DNA of 64,000 nt from Prochlorococcus sp. AG-424-E18. GTDB lineage: Bacteria > Cyanobacteriota > Cyanobacteriia > PCC-6307 > Cyanobiaceae. The position numbers were made by a program, and so were the translations under genes. Below, piece by piece: positions 1 through 12,048 of this stretch (positions within the stretch are counted from its first letter, which is position 1; every line of letters starts with the position of its first letter). A model generated the notes under the pieces. That model was not told where the DNA came from, did no database searches, and saw nothing but the letters and a program-made list of their open reading frames with translations. Where the stretch lies: NCBI GenBank assembly GCA_003210155.1, contig QCNC01000001.1:124001-188000 (forward strand). Direction: 5' to 3'.

Positions 1-6
1 ATTTAT

Positions 7-1008
7 TCAAGAAACAAAATAAGCTTCTACATTATCACTAAGTCTTCTCAAACCTCTTAATCCATCTCTTTCTAGGTTTCTTACCCGATCTCTACTTATC
101 CCTAGAACTCTGCCTATACCTGTAAGAGACATTGGCTCATCACCATCCATTCCGTACCTCATTCTTAAAACTCTACATTGCAGATCGGGCAATTGATGTA
201 AAAGGGAATGCAGATCACCTCTCATACAATCCATCTCTATTTGTTCGTCCGGCAAATCCTCGCCACCTGCCAGTAAATCTAATAGGACAGTATCTTCACC
301 ATCACCGACTTTAGTTTCAAGACTAACTGGCTGTCCAGCTTTGCACATCAAATCTTTAACGTCATCTTCGGGAAGCTCTACGTATTTTGCAAGTTCACTT
401 ACAGTTGGAGTCCTAGACATTTCTTGGCTGAGCTCTCTTTGACCCTTTTTTAACTTATTCAACATTTCAGTTATGTGAATTGGTAACCTTATCGCACGAC
501 TTTTTTCAGCTATTGCTCTTGTGATACCTTGCCTAATCCACCAGTATGCATATGTTGAAAACTTATAACCTCTGGCTGGATCAAATTTTTCAACTCCTCT
601 GACAAGTCCTATAGTTCCTTCCTGAATTAAATCTAAGAGTTCCATATTCCTTTTTGTATATTTTTTTGCAACGCTCACAACCAATCTTAAGTTCGCTGCA
701 ACCATTCTTTCTTTAGCTCTCTGTCCCGCTCTTAGCCTTTTTTTTATTATGGCAGTAGATAATTTTAATTTGGCAGATAATTCATCAATACTAGGCTTAT
801 CTCCTGTTAATTCAATAATTTCTAATTCTGCTCTTTCAACTTGCATGTACTCTTGAACTTGTCGACCTAGAGTTATTTCTTGCTCATGCGATAGTAATGG
901 TACTCTTCCTATATCCCTCAAGTAAGATCGAACAAGATCTACATCATTGCTAGCTTTTATACTTGCTATGGAAGCTAGTTTATTTTCACTTATTGTATCT
1001 GGAGACAT
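7..1008 (-). CDS. RNA polymerase sigma factor, sigma-70 Group 2
   Basis: Primary-like (RpoD-related, Group 2) sigma factor of 333 residues, which directs core RNA polymerase to promoters. Region 1.2 lies near residues 29-60 (YLRDIGRVPLL). Region 2 follows at about 100-170 and contains NLRLVVSVAKKY, DLIQEGTIGL and the -10 recognition helix with STYAYWWIRQ. Region 3 starts near the RLPIH segment. Region 4 ends with an HTH (GISRDRVRNLE) that reads the -35 element. The long N-terminal region 1.1 of the housekeeping sigma is absent, which is why I call it Group 2, probably non-essential. It starts at ATG and lies 100 nt downstream of mgtE, behind a probable terminator. Which of the several cyanobacterial Group 2 sigmas it is cannot be decided here. 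Confidence 0.93.
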   Translation of the reverse strand: MSPDTISENKLASIASIKASNDVDLVRSYLRDIGRVPLLSHEQEITLGRQVQEYMQVERAELEIIELTGDKPSIDELSAKLKLSTAIIKKRLRAGQRAKERMVAANLRLVVSVAKKYTKRNMELLDLIQEGTIGLVRGVEKFDPARGYKFSTYAYWWIRQGITRAIAEKSRAIRLPIHITEMLNKLKKGQRELSQEMSRTPTVSELAKYVELPEDDVKDLMCKAGQPVSLETKVGDGEDTVLLDLLAGGEDLPDEQIEMDCMRGDLHSLLHQLPDLQCRVLRMRYGMDGDEPMSLTGIGRVLGISRDRVRNLERDGLRGLRRLSDNVEAYFVS

Positions 1009-1065
1009 GAAAGTTTATTGATGTTTTGTAAACAATACCATTAAGAAATGTAAAGTTAAACAAAA

Positions 1066-1110
1066 AAATCCACATTTTTAAAAAAATGAGGATAAATACC
1101 TAGTGGATTT
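1066..1110 (-). terminator. Probable intrinsic terminator after mgtE
   Basis: On the minus strand AAATCCAC (1110-1103 region) pairs with GTGGATTT (1073-1066 region). The arms are 8 bp and perfect, and a smaller A/T hairpin lies inside the loop. The second arm runs directly into a tract of seven T residues on the minus strand. The first arm overlaps the mgtE stop codon. This geometry fits rho-independent termination between mgtE and the sigma-factor gene. Seen by eye; no folding energy was calculated. Confidence 0.55.
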
Positions 1111-2515
1111 AGATTAATGAAGAACTTAATAACCATTTTGCTGTACTGAGGTAAATAAATACACCAGCAATATCAGTAACAGTTGTAATGAAAGGGGAAG
1201 ACATTAAGGCTGGATCCAATTTCATTCTGTCAAACAACAAAGGGAGGATTGCTCCTGTTGTAGAAGCTAAAGTTGTAATGGATATTAAACTTATTCCCAC
1301 CGCAGAGGCAATTAAAGGTCCTTCTCCTTGCCACCAAGCGAAGGGAAATACTACAAGCATCATGAAAACCCCTAAGAGAGCTCCTGTTATGGCCTCCTTA
1401 ACTACTGCCTTAAATGCACCAAGAGACTTTAATTTTTGAGTACTTAAACCTCTAATAACAACCGTTGAGCTTTGAGCACCAACATTGCCCCCAGTACCTA
1501 TAAGTAATGGAATAAATGCAGCTAATAAAACTATTTCTTTTAATATTTCATCGTTCATAGCAATAACCTTAGTCGTTAAACCATTTGCCAAAACCAAAAT
1601 TAATAACCATAAGATTCTTCTTCGGGCAATCGTAAACAAACTGCTTTGAAAATAATCATCTTCATCCCCCGGTTGCACTGCCCCGGCTGCATAAATATCT
1701 CTTGTTGCTTCTTGTTCTATGACATCAATTAAATCATCTACAGTTACTATCCCAACAAGTCTTTTTTCCTTATCAACGACTGGGAGAGCTAAAAAATCAT
1801 ATCTTTGTATTGCTCTAGCAACCTCTTCTTGATTCGTATTTGTAGAGATATTAACTACATCTCTTGTCATAACGTCTCCAATAGGCTTAGAAGGATCAGC
1901 AGTTACAAGGTCTCTTAAAGAGAGAATACCAGTTAAGTGTCTTTCTTTATCTGTAACATATAAACTATAAATAGTTTCAGTAAATGGGGCTCTTTTTCTG
2001 ACTAAAGAAAGAGCCTCAGCTGCTGTTTGCATCTCTTTAAGGTCTATAAATTCAGTTGTCATTAATCTTCCAGCAGTTTCAGGCTCATACCCAAGTAACT
2101 CTGCTGTTACTTTCCTTTCACCTGGACTAAGAGCAGACAAAAATTTTCTTACAACTTTTGCAGGTAATTCATCAAAGAGTTGAACCCTATCATCAGGAGA
2201 CATTTTTTCAACAATTTCTAAAACTTCTCCTGAACGAAGTCTTTCTAATAAAGTTTGCTGAACTACTGGATCTAAATATTCATAAACCTCAATTGCTTCA
2301 TTTTTCTTTAATAATCGAAATGCTAATGCCTGCAATATTAATGGAAGACTTCCAATAGCATCTGCTATATCTACAGGTTGGGAAGGCTCCAAAAGTAACT
2401 TTGCCTCATCATAATTTCCCGCAATGAGCAATTCCTCAAGTCGAATAGTAATATTTGCTCGTGTATTTAAATCTGAAGATAATGATGTAACTGTTTCAAG
2501 ATTATTTTCTTTCAT
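1109..2515 (-). CDS. mgtE: Magnesium transporter MgtE
   Basis: Mg2+-gated Mg2+ channel of the inner membrane, 468 residues, the usual length. It has an N-terminal superhelical domain at about 20-145 (with DRVQLFDELPA), then two CBS domains at about 150-275 entered through the PETAGRLMTTEF segment. Five C-terminal transmembrane helices follow from about residue 295. The loop GGNVGAQSS and the late DP-x-SSPFITTVTD segment, which carries the pore aspartate, are both present. It is transcribed toward the sigma factor, and 43 nt separate it from the second crcB upstream. The family is gated by cytosolic Mg2+ binding to the N and CBS domains. Confidence 0.95.
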   Translation of the reverse strand: MKENNLETVTSLSSDLNTRANITIRLEELLIAGNYDEAKLLLEPSQPVDIADAIGSLPLILQALAFRLLKKNEAIEVYEYLDPVVQQTLLERLRSGEVLEIVEKMSPDDRVQLFDELPAKVVRKFLSALSPGERKVTAELLGYEPETAGRLMTTEFIDLKEMQTAAEALSLVRKRAPFTETIYSLYVTDKERHLTGILSLRDLVTADPSKPIGDVMTRDVVNISTNTNQEEVARAIQRYDFLALPVVDKEKRLVGIVTVDDLIDVIEQEATRDIYAAGAVQPGDEDDYFQSSLFTIARRRILWLLILVLANGLTTKVIAMNDEILKEIVLLAAFIPLLIGTGGNVGAQSSTVVIRGLSTQKLKSLGAFKAVVKEAITGALLGVFMMLVVFPFAWWQGEGPLIASAVGISLISITTLASTTGAILPLLFDRMKLDPALMSSPFITTVTDIAGVFIYLSTAKWLLSSSLI

Positions 2516-2558
2516 AAATATTATCCCTTGTCAAAGTAACAACACCATTATATGAAAT

Positions 2559-2888
2559 CTAAGTAATTTTTCTACTTATCCAGAACCCCATAAACATTGT
2601 GAATACATTTACGATTATTATTAAATTAAAAAAAATTATAAATTTTATCCAATCCCCTTGATTGAGAATTTTGTACAAAAAGTATATAAATCCGCTGAAG
2701 GATGTGAAGCAAGAAAAAAAACCACTAAATATAATTTTTTCAATTGAAAAACTTAATTTTTTACTGATAACAAAACCCACTAAAAATGATCCTATTATTG
2801 AAATAAAAAAGTTATTATTTATAACTAATCTTAAACAAGTAGCTAAGTAACCAGCTAAAAGAATAAAAATAAAATTATTTATTTTCAC
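2559..2888 (-). CDS. crcB: CrcB/Fluc fluoride channel subunit, divergent copy
   Basis: Second of two adjacent CrcB proteins, 109 residues with four hydrophobic helices. Fluc channels are antiparallel dimers that expel fluoride through two pores. The Phe-box helix is recognisable as GFFSCFTSFSGF. The TM2 motif reads SIIGSFLVG, with Ser30 where family members carry the pore asparagine. That Asn is present in the partner gene just upstream (Asn42). The reading frame starts 4 nt after the partner's stop, so co-translation is likely. I infer a heterodimeric Fluc with unequal pores. No crcB-motif fluoride riboswitch precedes the pair, because it sits inside an operon. Confidence 0.85.
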   Translation of the reverse strand: MKINNFIFILLAGYLATCLRLVINNNFFISIIGSFLVGFVISKKLSFSIEKIIFSGFFSCFTSFSGFIYFLYKILNQGDWIKFIIFFNLIIIVNVFTMFMGFWISRKIT

Positions 2889-2892
2889 TTTT

Positions 2893-3258
2893 TTAAAAAA
2901 ACTGAAAAAGAAAATAACCCAAATAAAAGAAAAGAAAAGAAATAATTATCACTTCGATATAGTGCAAAAATAATCTTAGGAATTTTCTCTTTTTAAATAA
3001 AATAAATAGTTGATATATAAACGAAGAAAATGTACTAAAACATCCTAAAAAACCGCTATAAAATAACACTAAGATTTCGTTATTTGTAAAATTTAATGCC
3101 ACTAAAATTCCTAACAAAAAAGATGAAAAAAAATTTACTATTGAAGTATTTTGAATTTCAAAACCTATATTTTTTTTAAAATTATTTTGTATGAATAGTC
3201 TCAGTATTAATCCAAAAGTACTGCCAAGTAAAATTATAACTATTGAACTAAAATCCAA
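2893..3258 (-). CDS. crcB: CrcB/Fluc fluoride channel subunit, canonical-like copy
   Basis: First CrcB-family subunit, 121 residues, with four transmembrane helices. Helix 1 has the GSTFGLILR segment. Helix 2 has VNFFSSFLLG with the pore asparagine (Asn42). Helix 3 has GFLGCFSTFSSF with the two box phenylalanines. It exports fluoride, probably as a dimer with the protein encoded 4 nt downstream. It starts 3 nt after the stop of the SH3-like gene, so it belongs to the gyrB transcription unit. The assignment to the family is firm. Heterodimer formation is inferred from the tandem arrangement. Confidence 0.88.
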   Translation of the reverse strand: MDFSSIVIILLGSTFGLILRLFIQNNFKKNIGFEIQNTSIVNFFSSFLLGILVALNFTNNEILVLFYSGFLGCFSTFSSFIYQLFILFKKRKFLRLFLHYIEVIIISFLFFYLGYFLFQFF

Positions 3259-3261
3259 AAT

Positions 3262-5602
<2,341 letters not shown>

Positions 5603-5706
5603 GTCTTTCATTTAACTTAACACTGCAATAAGATAAAGGCTCGAAGTCAATGAAAAATTTAATTACTTTAATTATATAGCTAATATTTTTTTCTTCATAA
5701 ATTCAT

Positions 5707-6606
5707 ATGTCTTTATATCCACCTCATGTAATAATTTTAATTGGGCCTACTGCAAGTGGCAAAACAGAATTAGCTATTGAAATTGCAGAATATTTTAAAA
5801 CTCGAATACACAACATAGATTCGAGACAAATTTATAAATCAATGGATATTGGGACAGCCAAGCCATCTAAAAACCAACAAAAAAAAATAAAGCATTTTTT
5901 ATTAGATATTGAAGAGCCAAACCATCCAATTAATGTAAAACAATTTCAAGAAATTGCTCAAAAATCAATCAAAAGAGAAATTAAACAAAATAATTTACCT
6001 TTTCTTGTTGGAGGGAGTGGGTTGTATATGAACTCAATAACAAAAGGGTTTTTTGTACCTGATGTACCTCCTCAAAATAATTTGAGAAGACAATTAGAAG
6101 AACTTGGTCAGAAAAAATGTTGGGATTTATTAAAAAATTGTGATCCATTATCAACAAAAAAAATCAATTTTGCAGACCAGATTAGAACAATAAGAGCTTT
6201 AGAAGTCTTCTATGTTACAGGTAAACCTTTGTCAACTTTAAAAGTTCAAAAACCGCCTGCATGGAAAATACTAGAGCTTGGATTAGATAGCGATAATTTA
6301 AAAGAAAGAATTTTACAAAGAACAAAAAATATGTTTTTATCTGGCATTATTGAGGAGACGAACCACCTTATCTCAAAATACGGATTTGATTTGCCAATAT
6401 TAGAAACAATTGGTTATCGAGAAGCTAGGGATTTTTTAAATGACCATTTAACAATTGACAAAGCGATTGAGTTAACTACGACAAAAACGATCCAATTTGC
6501 AAAAAGACAAAAAACTTGGTTTCGTAATAAAAATAATCCTCTTTGGCTTAATAACAAAAACCTGCTAAAAGATGCAATAATTAAGATAGAGTCTTTTTTA
6601 AGCTAA
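5707..6606 (+). CDS. miaA: tRNA dimethylallyltransferase
   Basis: Transfers a dimethylallyl group from DMAPP to N6 of A37 in tRNAs that read UNN codons. It has 299 residues, normal for the family. The P-loop GPTASGKT is at residues 13-20. [17 protein letters not shown] contains the catalytic Asp and the A37-pocket residues. The conserved [19 protein letters not shown] segment lies in the middle. It is divergent from gyrB across a 151-bp AT-rich region and is followed 51 nt later by infC on the same strand. Confidence 0.96.
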   Translation: MSLYPPHVIILIGPTASGKTELAIEIAEYFKTRIHNIDSRQIYKSMDIGTAKPSKNQQKKIKHFLLDIEEPNHPINVKQFQEIAQKSIKREIKQNNLPFLVGGSGLYMNSITKGFFVPDVPPQNNLRRQLEELGQKKCWDLLKNCDPLSTKKINFADQIRTIRALEVFYVTGKPLSTLKVQKPPAWKILELGLDSDNLKERILQRTKNMFLSGIIEETNHLISKYGFDLPILETIGYREARDFLNDHLTIDKAIELTTTKTIQFAKRQKTWFRNKNNPLWLNNKNLLKDAIIKIESFLS

Positions 6607-6657
6607 CTTTATAAAATAGATTTATTCATCATCCAATCAATTTATTAAATACACTGA

Positions 6658-6693
6658 ATGCCCCCACGCCCACGCTTTGACCGCCGCGCTCCA
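6658..6693 (+). other. GC-rich, CGC-codon-rich start of infC
   Basis: The first 12 codons of infC contain 26 G or C in 36 nt (72 %), in a chromosome of about 30 % GC. Arg4, Arg6, Arg9 and Arg10 all use CGC, while arginine in the rest of this gene and its neighbours is mostly AGA/AGG. Pro2 is CCC. The composition returns to normal from codon 13. This suggests constraint on the nucleotide sequence itself. Confidence 0.7.
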
Positions 6694-7230
6694 ATTAGAG
6701 AGCTACCAAATATAAATGAAAGAATAAAATACCCTCAATTGAGAGTCGTTGATTCAGATGGAAAACAATTAGGAGTCATAGATAGGTTAAAAGCATTAGA
6801 AATAGCATCTCAAAGAGAACTTGATTTAGTTTTAGTGAGCGAAAAAGCAAATCCTCCTGTTTGTAGAGTAATGGACTACGGAAAATATAAATTTGAACAA
6901 GAAAAGAAAGCTAAAGAAGCAAGGAAAAAATCTCATCAAACAGAAGTGAAAGAAGTAAAAATGAGGTACAAAATTGATAAGCATGATTATGATGTCCGAA
7001 TAGGTCAAGCTACTAAATTCTTAAAATCGGGAGACAAAGTAAAATGTACTGTAATTTTTAGGGGTAGAGAAATACAACACTCAAATTTAGCTGAAACACT
7101 TCTTTTGAAAATGGCTAATGATTTAGAAGAACAATCAGAAGTTCAACAAAGACCAAAAAGAGAAGGAAGAAACATGATTATGTTTTTAAGCCCTCGAAAA
7201 ACTCCTCTCATTAAAAAAGATGATGGGTGA
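6658..7230 (+). CDS. infC: Translation initiation factor IF-3
   Basis: IF-3, 190 residues, binds the 30S subunit, prevents premature subunit joining and proofreads the start codon. The N-domain ([15 protein letters not shown], then a lysine-rich linker near residues 80-100) and C-domain ([30 protein letters not shown]) are both complete. Unlike enterobacterial infC, which begins with AUU, it begins with ATG. It is not adjacent to rpmI-rplT, which lie 30 kb away. The first 12 codons are unusually GC-rich (separate entry). The C-terminal tail is basic. Confidence 0.97.
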   Translation: MPPRPRFDRRAPIRELPNINERIKYPQLRVVDSDGKQLGVIDRLKALEIASQRELDLVLVSEKANPPVCRVMDYGKYKFEQEKKAKEARKKSHQTEVKEVKMRYKIDKHDYDVRIGQATKFLKSGDKVKCTVIFRGREIQHSNLAETLLLKMANDLEEQSEVQQRPKREGRNMIMFLSPRKTPLIKKDDG

Positions 7231-7305
7231 AAATTTTTTTTCAAAAATATTAGGAATGTTAAAGTATCGCTATGGTAAAAAATAAATTAGTCAGGATCTT
7301 ATAAA

Positions 7306-8292
7306 GTGAAATTCCATATTCAACAAGAAAGCGATATCCCAGCATCTACTCAACTATACAATCAGATTTGTTTTGCAATTGCAGCACGATATTATCCCCC
7401 AGGACATAGGCTTCCTAGTACAAGGCAACTTGCAATGCAGACTGGACTCCATCGAAACACCATAAGCAAAGTATACAGACAACTAGAAATAGATGGAGTT
7501 GTTGAAGCGATGGCTGGATCAGGTATCTATGTAAGAGATAATCTTACTAAAAAAGAATTTAAAAAATCAGTTTATTCAAAAGATAAGATAAGTAAAATAC
7601 CAGATCAAGAAGCAAAGAAGGTAATTGACAACTTGATAAATCTTGGATGCACTTTACAAGAAACAAGAAATTTATTAACAAATGAAATTGATTGGCGTAT
7701 TAAATGCGGATCAAGAATCATAGTCAGTACTCCTAGAGAAGATATTGGGGCTTCTATGTTAATAGCAGAAGACCTTTCTAAAACAGTTAATGTCCCAGTA
7801 GAAGTTGTTCCTATGGAAGAATTAGAAAAAGTTTTGAGTAGTTCAAATAATGGTACGATTGTCACAAGCAGATATTTTTTACAACCTCTAGAAAAAGTTG
7901 CTAAGCAACATGGAGTTCGTGCTATTGCAGTTGACTTGAGCGATTTTCAGAAGGAATTGAAAATACTCAAGGAATTAAATTCTGGAAGTTGTGTAGGTAT
8001 TGTTAGCATAAGTCCTGGTTTATTGAGAGCAGCAGAAGTTATCATACACAGCATGAGAGGTAGTGAATTAATGCTTATGACGGCAATCTCGGACAATAAC
8101 AGTAGATTACTATCACTTTTAAAAGCCTCGAACCATATCGTATGTGATGGACCTAGCTTATCAGTTGTAGAAAACACTTTATTAAAAAATCGTTCTCAGT
8201 TGATGAGATTGCCTCAAATAATATGTGCTAAGAATTATTTAAGTATCGAGACAATAAATCAATTAAAAAAAGAAATAGGAGTTATTAATTAA
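7306..8292 (+). CDS. GntR-type transcriptional regulator with an atypical C-terminal domain
   Basis: Predicted DNA-binding regulator of 328 residues, starting with GTG. Residues 1 to about 75 form a GntR winged helix (TQLYNQICFAIAARYYPPG, then LPSTRQLAMQTGLHRNTISKVYRQLE). The remaining 230 or so residues are neither a UTRA, an FCD nor an aminotransferase (MocR) domain that I can recognise. Their alternating strand and helix pattern (RIIVSTPRED, GTIVTSRYFLQPLEKVA, CVGIVSISPGLLRAAEVI) suggests a two-lobed Rossmann-like ligand domain. It lies between infC and cysE, 6 nt before cysE, so cysteine metabolism is one possible target. The ligand is unknown. Confidence 0.8.
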   Translation: MKFHIQQESDIPASTQLYNQICFAIAARYYPPGHRLPSTRQLAMQTGLHRNTISKVYRQLEIDGVVEAMAGSGIYVRDNLTKKEFKKSVYSKDKISKIPDQEAKKVIDNLINLGCTLQETRNLLTNEIDWRIKCGSRIIVSTPREDIGASMLIAEDLSKTVNVPVEVVPMEELEKVLSSSNNGTIVTSRYFLQPLEKVAKQHGVRAIAVDLSDFQKELKILKELNSGSCVGIVSISPGLLRAAEVIIHSMRGSELMLMTAISDNNSRLLSLLKASNHIVCDGPSLSVVENTLLKNRSQLMRLPQIICAKNYLSIETINQLKKEIGVIN

Positions 8293-8298
8293 ACCAAG

Positions 8299-9033
8299 AT
8301 GCTTAGAACTTTTAAATCAGATATAGAAATCATAAAGGAGAGAGATCCTGCCGCTAGAGGAATAATTGAAATTTTACTTTGCTACCCAGGCTTTCAATCA
8401 ATAGTTATTCATAGGCTTACACATAAATTATGGCAATTAAAGATTCCTCTGATTCCCCGCTTGTTAAGTCATACCAATAGATTATTAACAGGCATTGAAA
8501 TACATCCTGGAGCCAAAATTGGTAAACGGGTTTTCATAGATCATGGAATGGGAGTTGTAATTGGAGAAACAGCTGAAATAGGAAATAATTGTCTTCTTTA
8601 TCAGGGAGTTACATTAGGAGGTACTGGTAAAAGTCATGGCAAAAGACACCCCACCTTGATGGAAAATGTTGTAGTGGGTGCTGGTGCCAAAGTTCTTGGA
8701 TCTATCACAGTAGGGTCTAATACACGTATTGGTGCGGGTTCAGTAGTTGTTCGTAATGTGGAAGGTAACAGTACAGTGGTTGGCGTTCCTGGCAGAGTCG
8801 TACATCAAAGTGGTGTAAAAGTGAACCCATTAGCTCACTCTGCTTTACCAGATGCAGAAGCTAATGTGATAAAAAATTTAATGGATAGAATAGACTTTCT
8901 TGAAAATGAAATTCTTAAATTACAAAAAACTCTCCAATGTTTAGTAAACTCAGAATCCGTTGATATTTCTAAACTAGGCGACGCTCAAAATCTTAAAGAC
9001 AAAGAAATAATAGAATTTCTTGGAGATGATTAG
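8299..9033 (+). CDS. cysE: Serine O-acetyltransferase
   Basis: Makes O-acetylserine from serine and acetyl-CoA, the committed step of cysteine synthesis. It has 244 residues. The N-terminal helical part is followed by the left-handed beta-helix of hexapeptide repeats (about 65-180). FIDHGMGVVIGETAEIG and GKRHPTL carry the expected histidines, and GAGAKVLGSI is typical. The C-terminal tail beyond residue 190 is acidic and helical; in the family it binds cysteine synthase. It starts 6 nt after the GntR-like gene, suggesting one transcript, and converges on secA with 8 nt between stops. Confidence 0.95.
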   Translation: MLRTFKSDIEIIKERDPAARGIIEILLCYPGFQSIVIHRLTHKLWQLKIPLIPRLLSHTNRLLTGIEIHPGAKIGKRVFIDHGMGVVIGETAEIGNNCLLYQGVTLGGTGKSHGKRHPTLMENVVVGAGAKVLGSITVGSNTRIGAGSVVVRNVEGNSTVVGVPGRVVHQSGVKVNPLAHSALPDAEANVIKNLMDRIDFLENEILKLQKTLQCLVNSESVDISKLGDAQNLKDKEIIEFLGDD

Positions 9034-9041
9034 TTCTTCAT

Positions 9042-11873
9042 TTAGTTTTTTTCGTTTACTTCAGTTTTTGGTTGAAACATAAACATAGAATAAATAACAT
9101 TTCTTCTCATATTTGTCATCATTTCGAGAAACATATCATATCCTTCATTTTTATATTCTATCAAGGGATCTTTTTGGCCATAACCTCTCAATCCGACTGA
9201 TTCCCTTAAGGAATCCATTGATTGGAGATGTTCTCGCCATAAATTATCTATTTGCTGTAAAATAAAGAATCTTTCAGCTTCTCTCATTAATCCTGGACGA
9301 ATCTTTTCTATTTGTGATTCCTTCAAATCATAAGCTATTCTTAATTGCTCTTGAAGATAGTTTTTTAATTCATCTATTGAAAGTAACTTAATATCTTCAA
9401 CTTTAAGATCATCTAATAAATAAATAAATTCTTTGACTTTAGAAATTAATTGATCAATATTCCATTCTTCAGGTGGAAGATCAGGATTAATATAAGCATC
9501 TACAATTTCTCCCATTGTTCTTTCTCCATATCCTATTACTTGATTCTTTAAATCAATTCCTTTCAATACTCTTAGTCTTTCGCCATATACTGCCTTTCTT
9601 TGATTGTTCATTACCTCGTCGTATTCAAAAACTTGTTTTCTAATATCGTAATAGTAGGTTTCAACTTTCTTTTGAGCACTTTCTAGTGACCTAGTAAGCA
9701 TTCCAGACTCAATAGGCATATCTTCATCAACTCTAAAAGCATTCATAAGATTTGCGACTCTGTCACCTCCAAAAATCCTTAATAAATTATCATCTAAAGA
9801 TAAAAAGAATCTTGTGCTCCCAAGATCACCTTGTCTTCCTGCTCTTCCTCTAAGCTGATTATCCACTCTTCTTGATTCATGTCTCTCAGTACCAATTACA
9901 TGTAAACCGCCAGCTTCTCTTACGTTTTCTTCTTCATGAATCAAAACTTTTTCATATTCTTTTTTTACATCAGACAAAGATTTTCTCAAAAGCTTTATCA
10001 AGTTATCATCAGTTGGTGCTTTTTCTGCAGCTGTAGCTATCCTATCATCAAGCTCCAAAACAGAAAGTTGTCTATCTCCCCAATTTTTAACAAGTTCATC
10101 AGATAAAAGAGAGAGTTCTTTTTCAATGGCTTCATCTAGTTTGCAAGGGAAAAGACTTGTTGAAGAATTTGAAATGTTCTTTTTCAAATTTGAACCAGCT
10201 TTTGTAGAAAAACCACCCTTAGATTTTGAATTTCTTTGTTTAGGTATTGGTGGCTTATGCTCATTATCAGGCTTGACTAACAAAGGAATTAAAATTTCTT
10301 TTAATTTAAGTCTTGCCATATAGTCACTGTTACCGCCAAGAATTATATCTGTCCCCCTTCCAGCCATATTAGTCGCGATAGTAACAGCACCTGCTCTTCC
10401 TGCCTGAGCAACAATTTCCGCCTCACGTTCAACGTTTTCTGGTTTAGCATTTAACAAATTATGTGGGATATTTTCGGCAGATAAAAGTGAACTTAGTAAT
10501 TCACTTTTTTCTACACTTGTTGTACCAATTAAAACAGGTCTACCATCTCTATGTATTTGTGCAGTTTCTTTAGCAACGGCTTTCCATTTACCAATTTCTG
10601 TCTTAAATACTTGATCGGACCAATCTTGTCTCTTTCTTACTTGATTTGTCGGTATAACTGTTGATTCTAATTTATAGGTTTTTTCAAATTCAACCTCCTC
10701 AGTTTTTGCAGTTCCCGTCATTCCTGCTAAACCGGGATACAAGAGGAAAAAATTTTGATAAGTTATCGATGCTAATGTTTGAGTCTCAGGCTGAATTTTA
10801 AGACTCTCTTTTGCTTCTATTGCCTGATGTTGTCCATCACTCCAACGCCTTCCTGGCATAACCCTACCAGTAAATTCGTCAACTATGACAGCCTCATCGT
10901 TCTTAATAATATAATTTACATCTTTAATAAATAATTCTTTAGCTTTTAAAGCGTTAGTTATATAATGGGCCCAAGGATCTTGAGGATTATACAAATCATT
11001 CACTTCCAAATACTCTTCACATTTTGCAAAACCCTGATCAGTTAATATACAACTTCTCTGTTTTTCATCAACTTCATAATCCCCTTCTGGATCTATACCG
11101 TCTTTACTTAATTCTTTTGCTTTGACTAATGCCAGAGATAATTCTGCCGCTTTTTGATATTTTTCTTGTGGTCTTTCAACTTGGCCAGAAATTATTAAAG
11201 GCGTTCTTGCTTCATCAATTAATATTGAATCAACCTCATCAATTACGCAGTAATTAAATTTTCTTTGAACTACCTCACTAATATCGGTAGCCATATTATC
11301 TCTTAAATAATCAAATCCTAATTCTGAATTTGTGGCATAAGTTATATCACAATAATAATTTTTCTTTCTTTCAAATGGATTCATATCTTGCTGAATCAAA
11401 CCAACGGATAAACCTAAAAAACGATGAACTTGTCCCATCCACTCTGCATCCCTTCTTGCTAAATAATCATTTACAGTAACAACATGAACACCTTTTCCCG
11501 TAAGAGCATTTAAAAAACAAGGTAATGTTGCAACAAGTGTTTTTCCCTCTCCAGTCTTCATCTCAGCGATTTGACACTCATTTAAAACCATCCCGCCTAT
11601 TAACTGAACATCAAAATGTCTCATATCGAGAACACGTTTACTTGCTTCTCTAACAATTGCAAAGGCTTTTGGAAGAAATTCTTCTAATAGTTCTTTTTGT
11701 TTTTTAAAATCTAATTCTGCTGAAATATTTGATTTAAGATTTTGAGTTTCTTTTCTAAGCTCATCATCAGTCAATTGAGAAATTTCTTCTTCCAAAAAAT
11801 TTATCTCTTCCACTATTGGTTGATAGCGCTTTAACTTTCGTGTATTCGGATCTCCCAACAAAAGTTTTAGCAT
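9042..11873 (-). CDS. secA: Preprotein translocase ATPase SecA
   Basis: Motor of the Sec pathway, 943 residues. It drives unfolded preproteins through SecYEG at the plasma and thylakoid membranes. Walker A is in [14 protein letters not shown] near residue 105. The DEAD-type motif is [21 protein letters not shown]. The second ATPase half has [15 protein letters not shown] and [21 protein letters not shown] basic, serine-rich insertion of about 50 residues follows the GGN segment, as I know from cyanobacterial SecA. The zinc-binding SecB-interaction tail is absent: the protein ends in a short acidic/asparagine tail. The divergent neighbour is a GNAT gene. Confidence 0.97.
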   Translation of the reverse strand: MLKLLLGDPNTRKLKRYQPIVEEINFLEEEISQLTDDELRKETQNLKSNISAELDFKKQKELLEEFLPKAFAIVREASKRVLDMRHFDVQLIGGMVLNECQIAEMKTGEGKTLVATLPCFLNALTGKGVHVVTVNDYLARRDAEWMGQVHRFLGLSVGLIQQDMNPFERKKNYYCDITYATNSELGFDYLRDNMATDISEVVQRKFNYCVIDEVDSILIDEARTPLIISGQVERPQEKYQKAAELSLALVKAKELSKDGIDPEGDYEVDEKQRSCILTDQGFAKCEEYLEVNDLYNPQDPWAHYITNALKAKELFIKDVNYIIKNDEAVIVDEFTGRVMPGRRWSDGQHQAIEAKESLKIQPETQTLASITYQNFFLLYPGLAGMTGTAKTEEVEFEKTYKLESTVIPTNQVRKRQDWSDQVFKTEIGKWKAVAKETAQIHRDGRPVLIGTTSVEKSELLSSLLSAENIPHNLLNAKPENVEREAEIVAQAGRAGAVTIATNMAGRGTDIILGGNSDYMARLKLKEILIPLLVKPDNEHKPPIPKQRNSKSKGGFSTKAGSNLKKNISNSSTSLFPCKLDEAIEKELSLLSDELVKNWGDRQLSVLELDDRIATAAEKAPTDDNLIKLLRKSLSDVKKEYEKVLIHEEENVREAGGLHVIGTERHESRRVDNQLRGRAGRQGDLGSTRFFLSLDDNLLRIFGGDRVANLMNAFRVDEDMPIESGMLTRSLESAQKKVETYYYDIRKQVFEYDEVMNNQRKAVYGERLRVLKGIDLKNQVIGYGERTMGEIVDAYINPDLPPEEWNIDQLISKVKEFIYLLDDLKVEDIKLLSIDELKNYLQEQLRIAYDLKESQIEKIRPGLMREAERFFILQQIDNLWREHLQSMDSLRESVGLRGYGQKDPLIEYKNEGYDMFLEMMTNMRRNVIYSMFMFQPKTEVNEKN

Positions 11874-11886
11874 AAGTCAAAGTCCT

Positions 11887-11920
11887 TCAAAAATTTATCT
11901 TATTACAAACATTATAAATT
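11887..11920 (-). promoter_or_regulatory. Candidate secA promoter (-10 TATAAT)
   Basis: A perfect TATAAT on the minus strand (11916-11911) lies 38 nt upstream of the secA ATG. This would give a leader of about 30 nt. I see no good -35 hexamer at 17 nt spacing, which is common for picocyanobacterial promoters. Motif seen; function inferred. Confidence 0.4.
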
Positions 11921-12048
11921 AGTGCGTTACAACAGAATGAAGAAAACTATTATCTCTTTATTTTATAGAAACGATCGATTAAGGTATTTAGATTGAAGTC
12001 ACAAAAAATTAACTAGCTGACATCACTTTTCAAAAATCTTATTTATAA

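Noticed and set aside
3259-3261. Fluoride (crcB) riboswitch
   Set aside because: Only 3 nt lie upstream of the first crcB; the motif is not present before the operon either.
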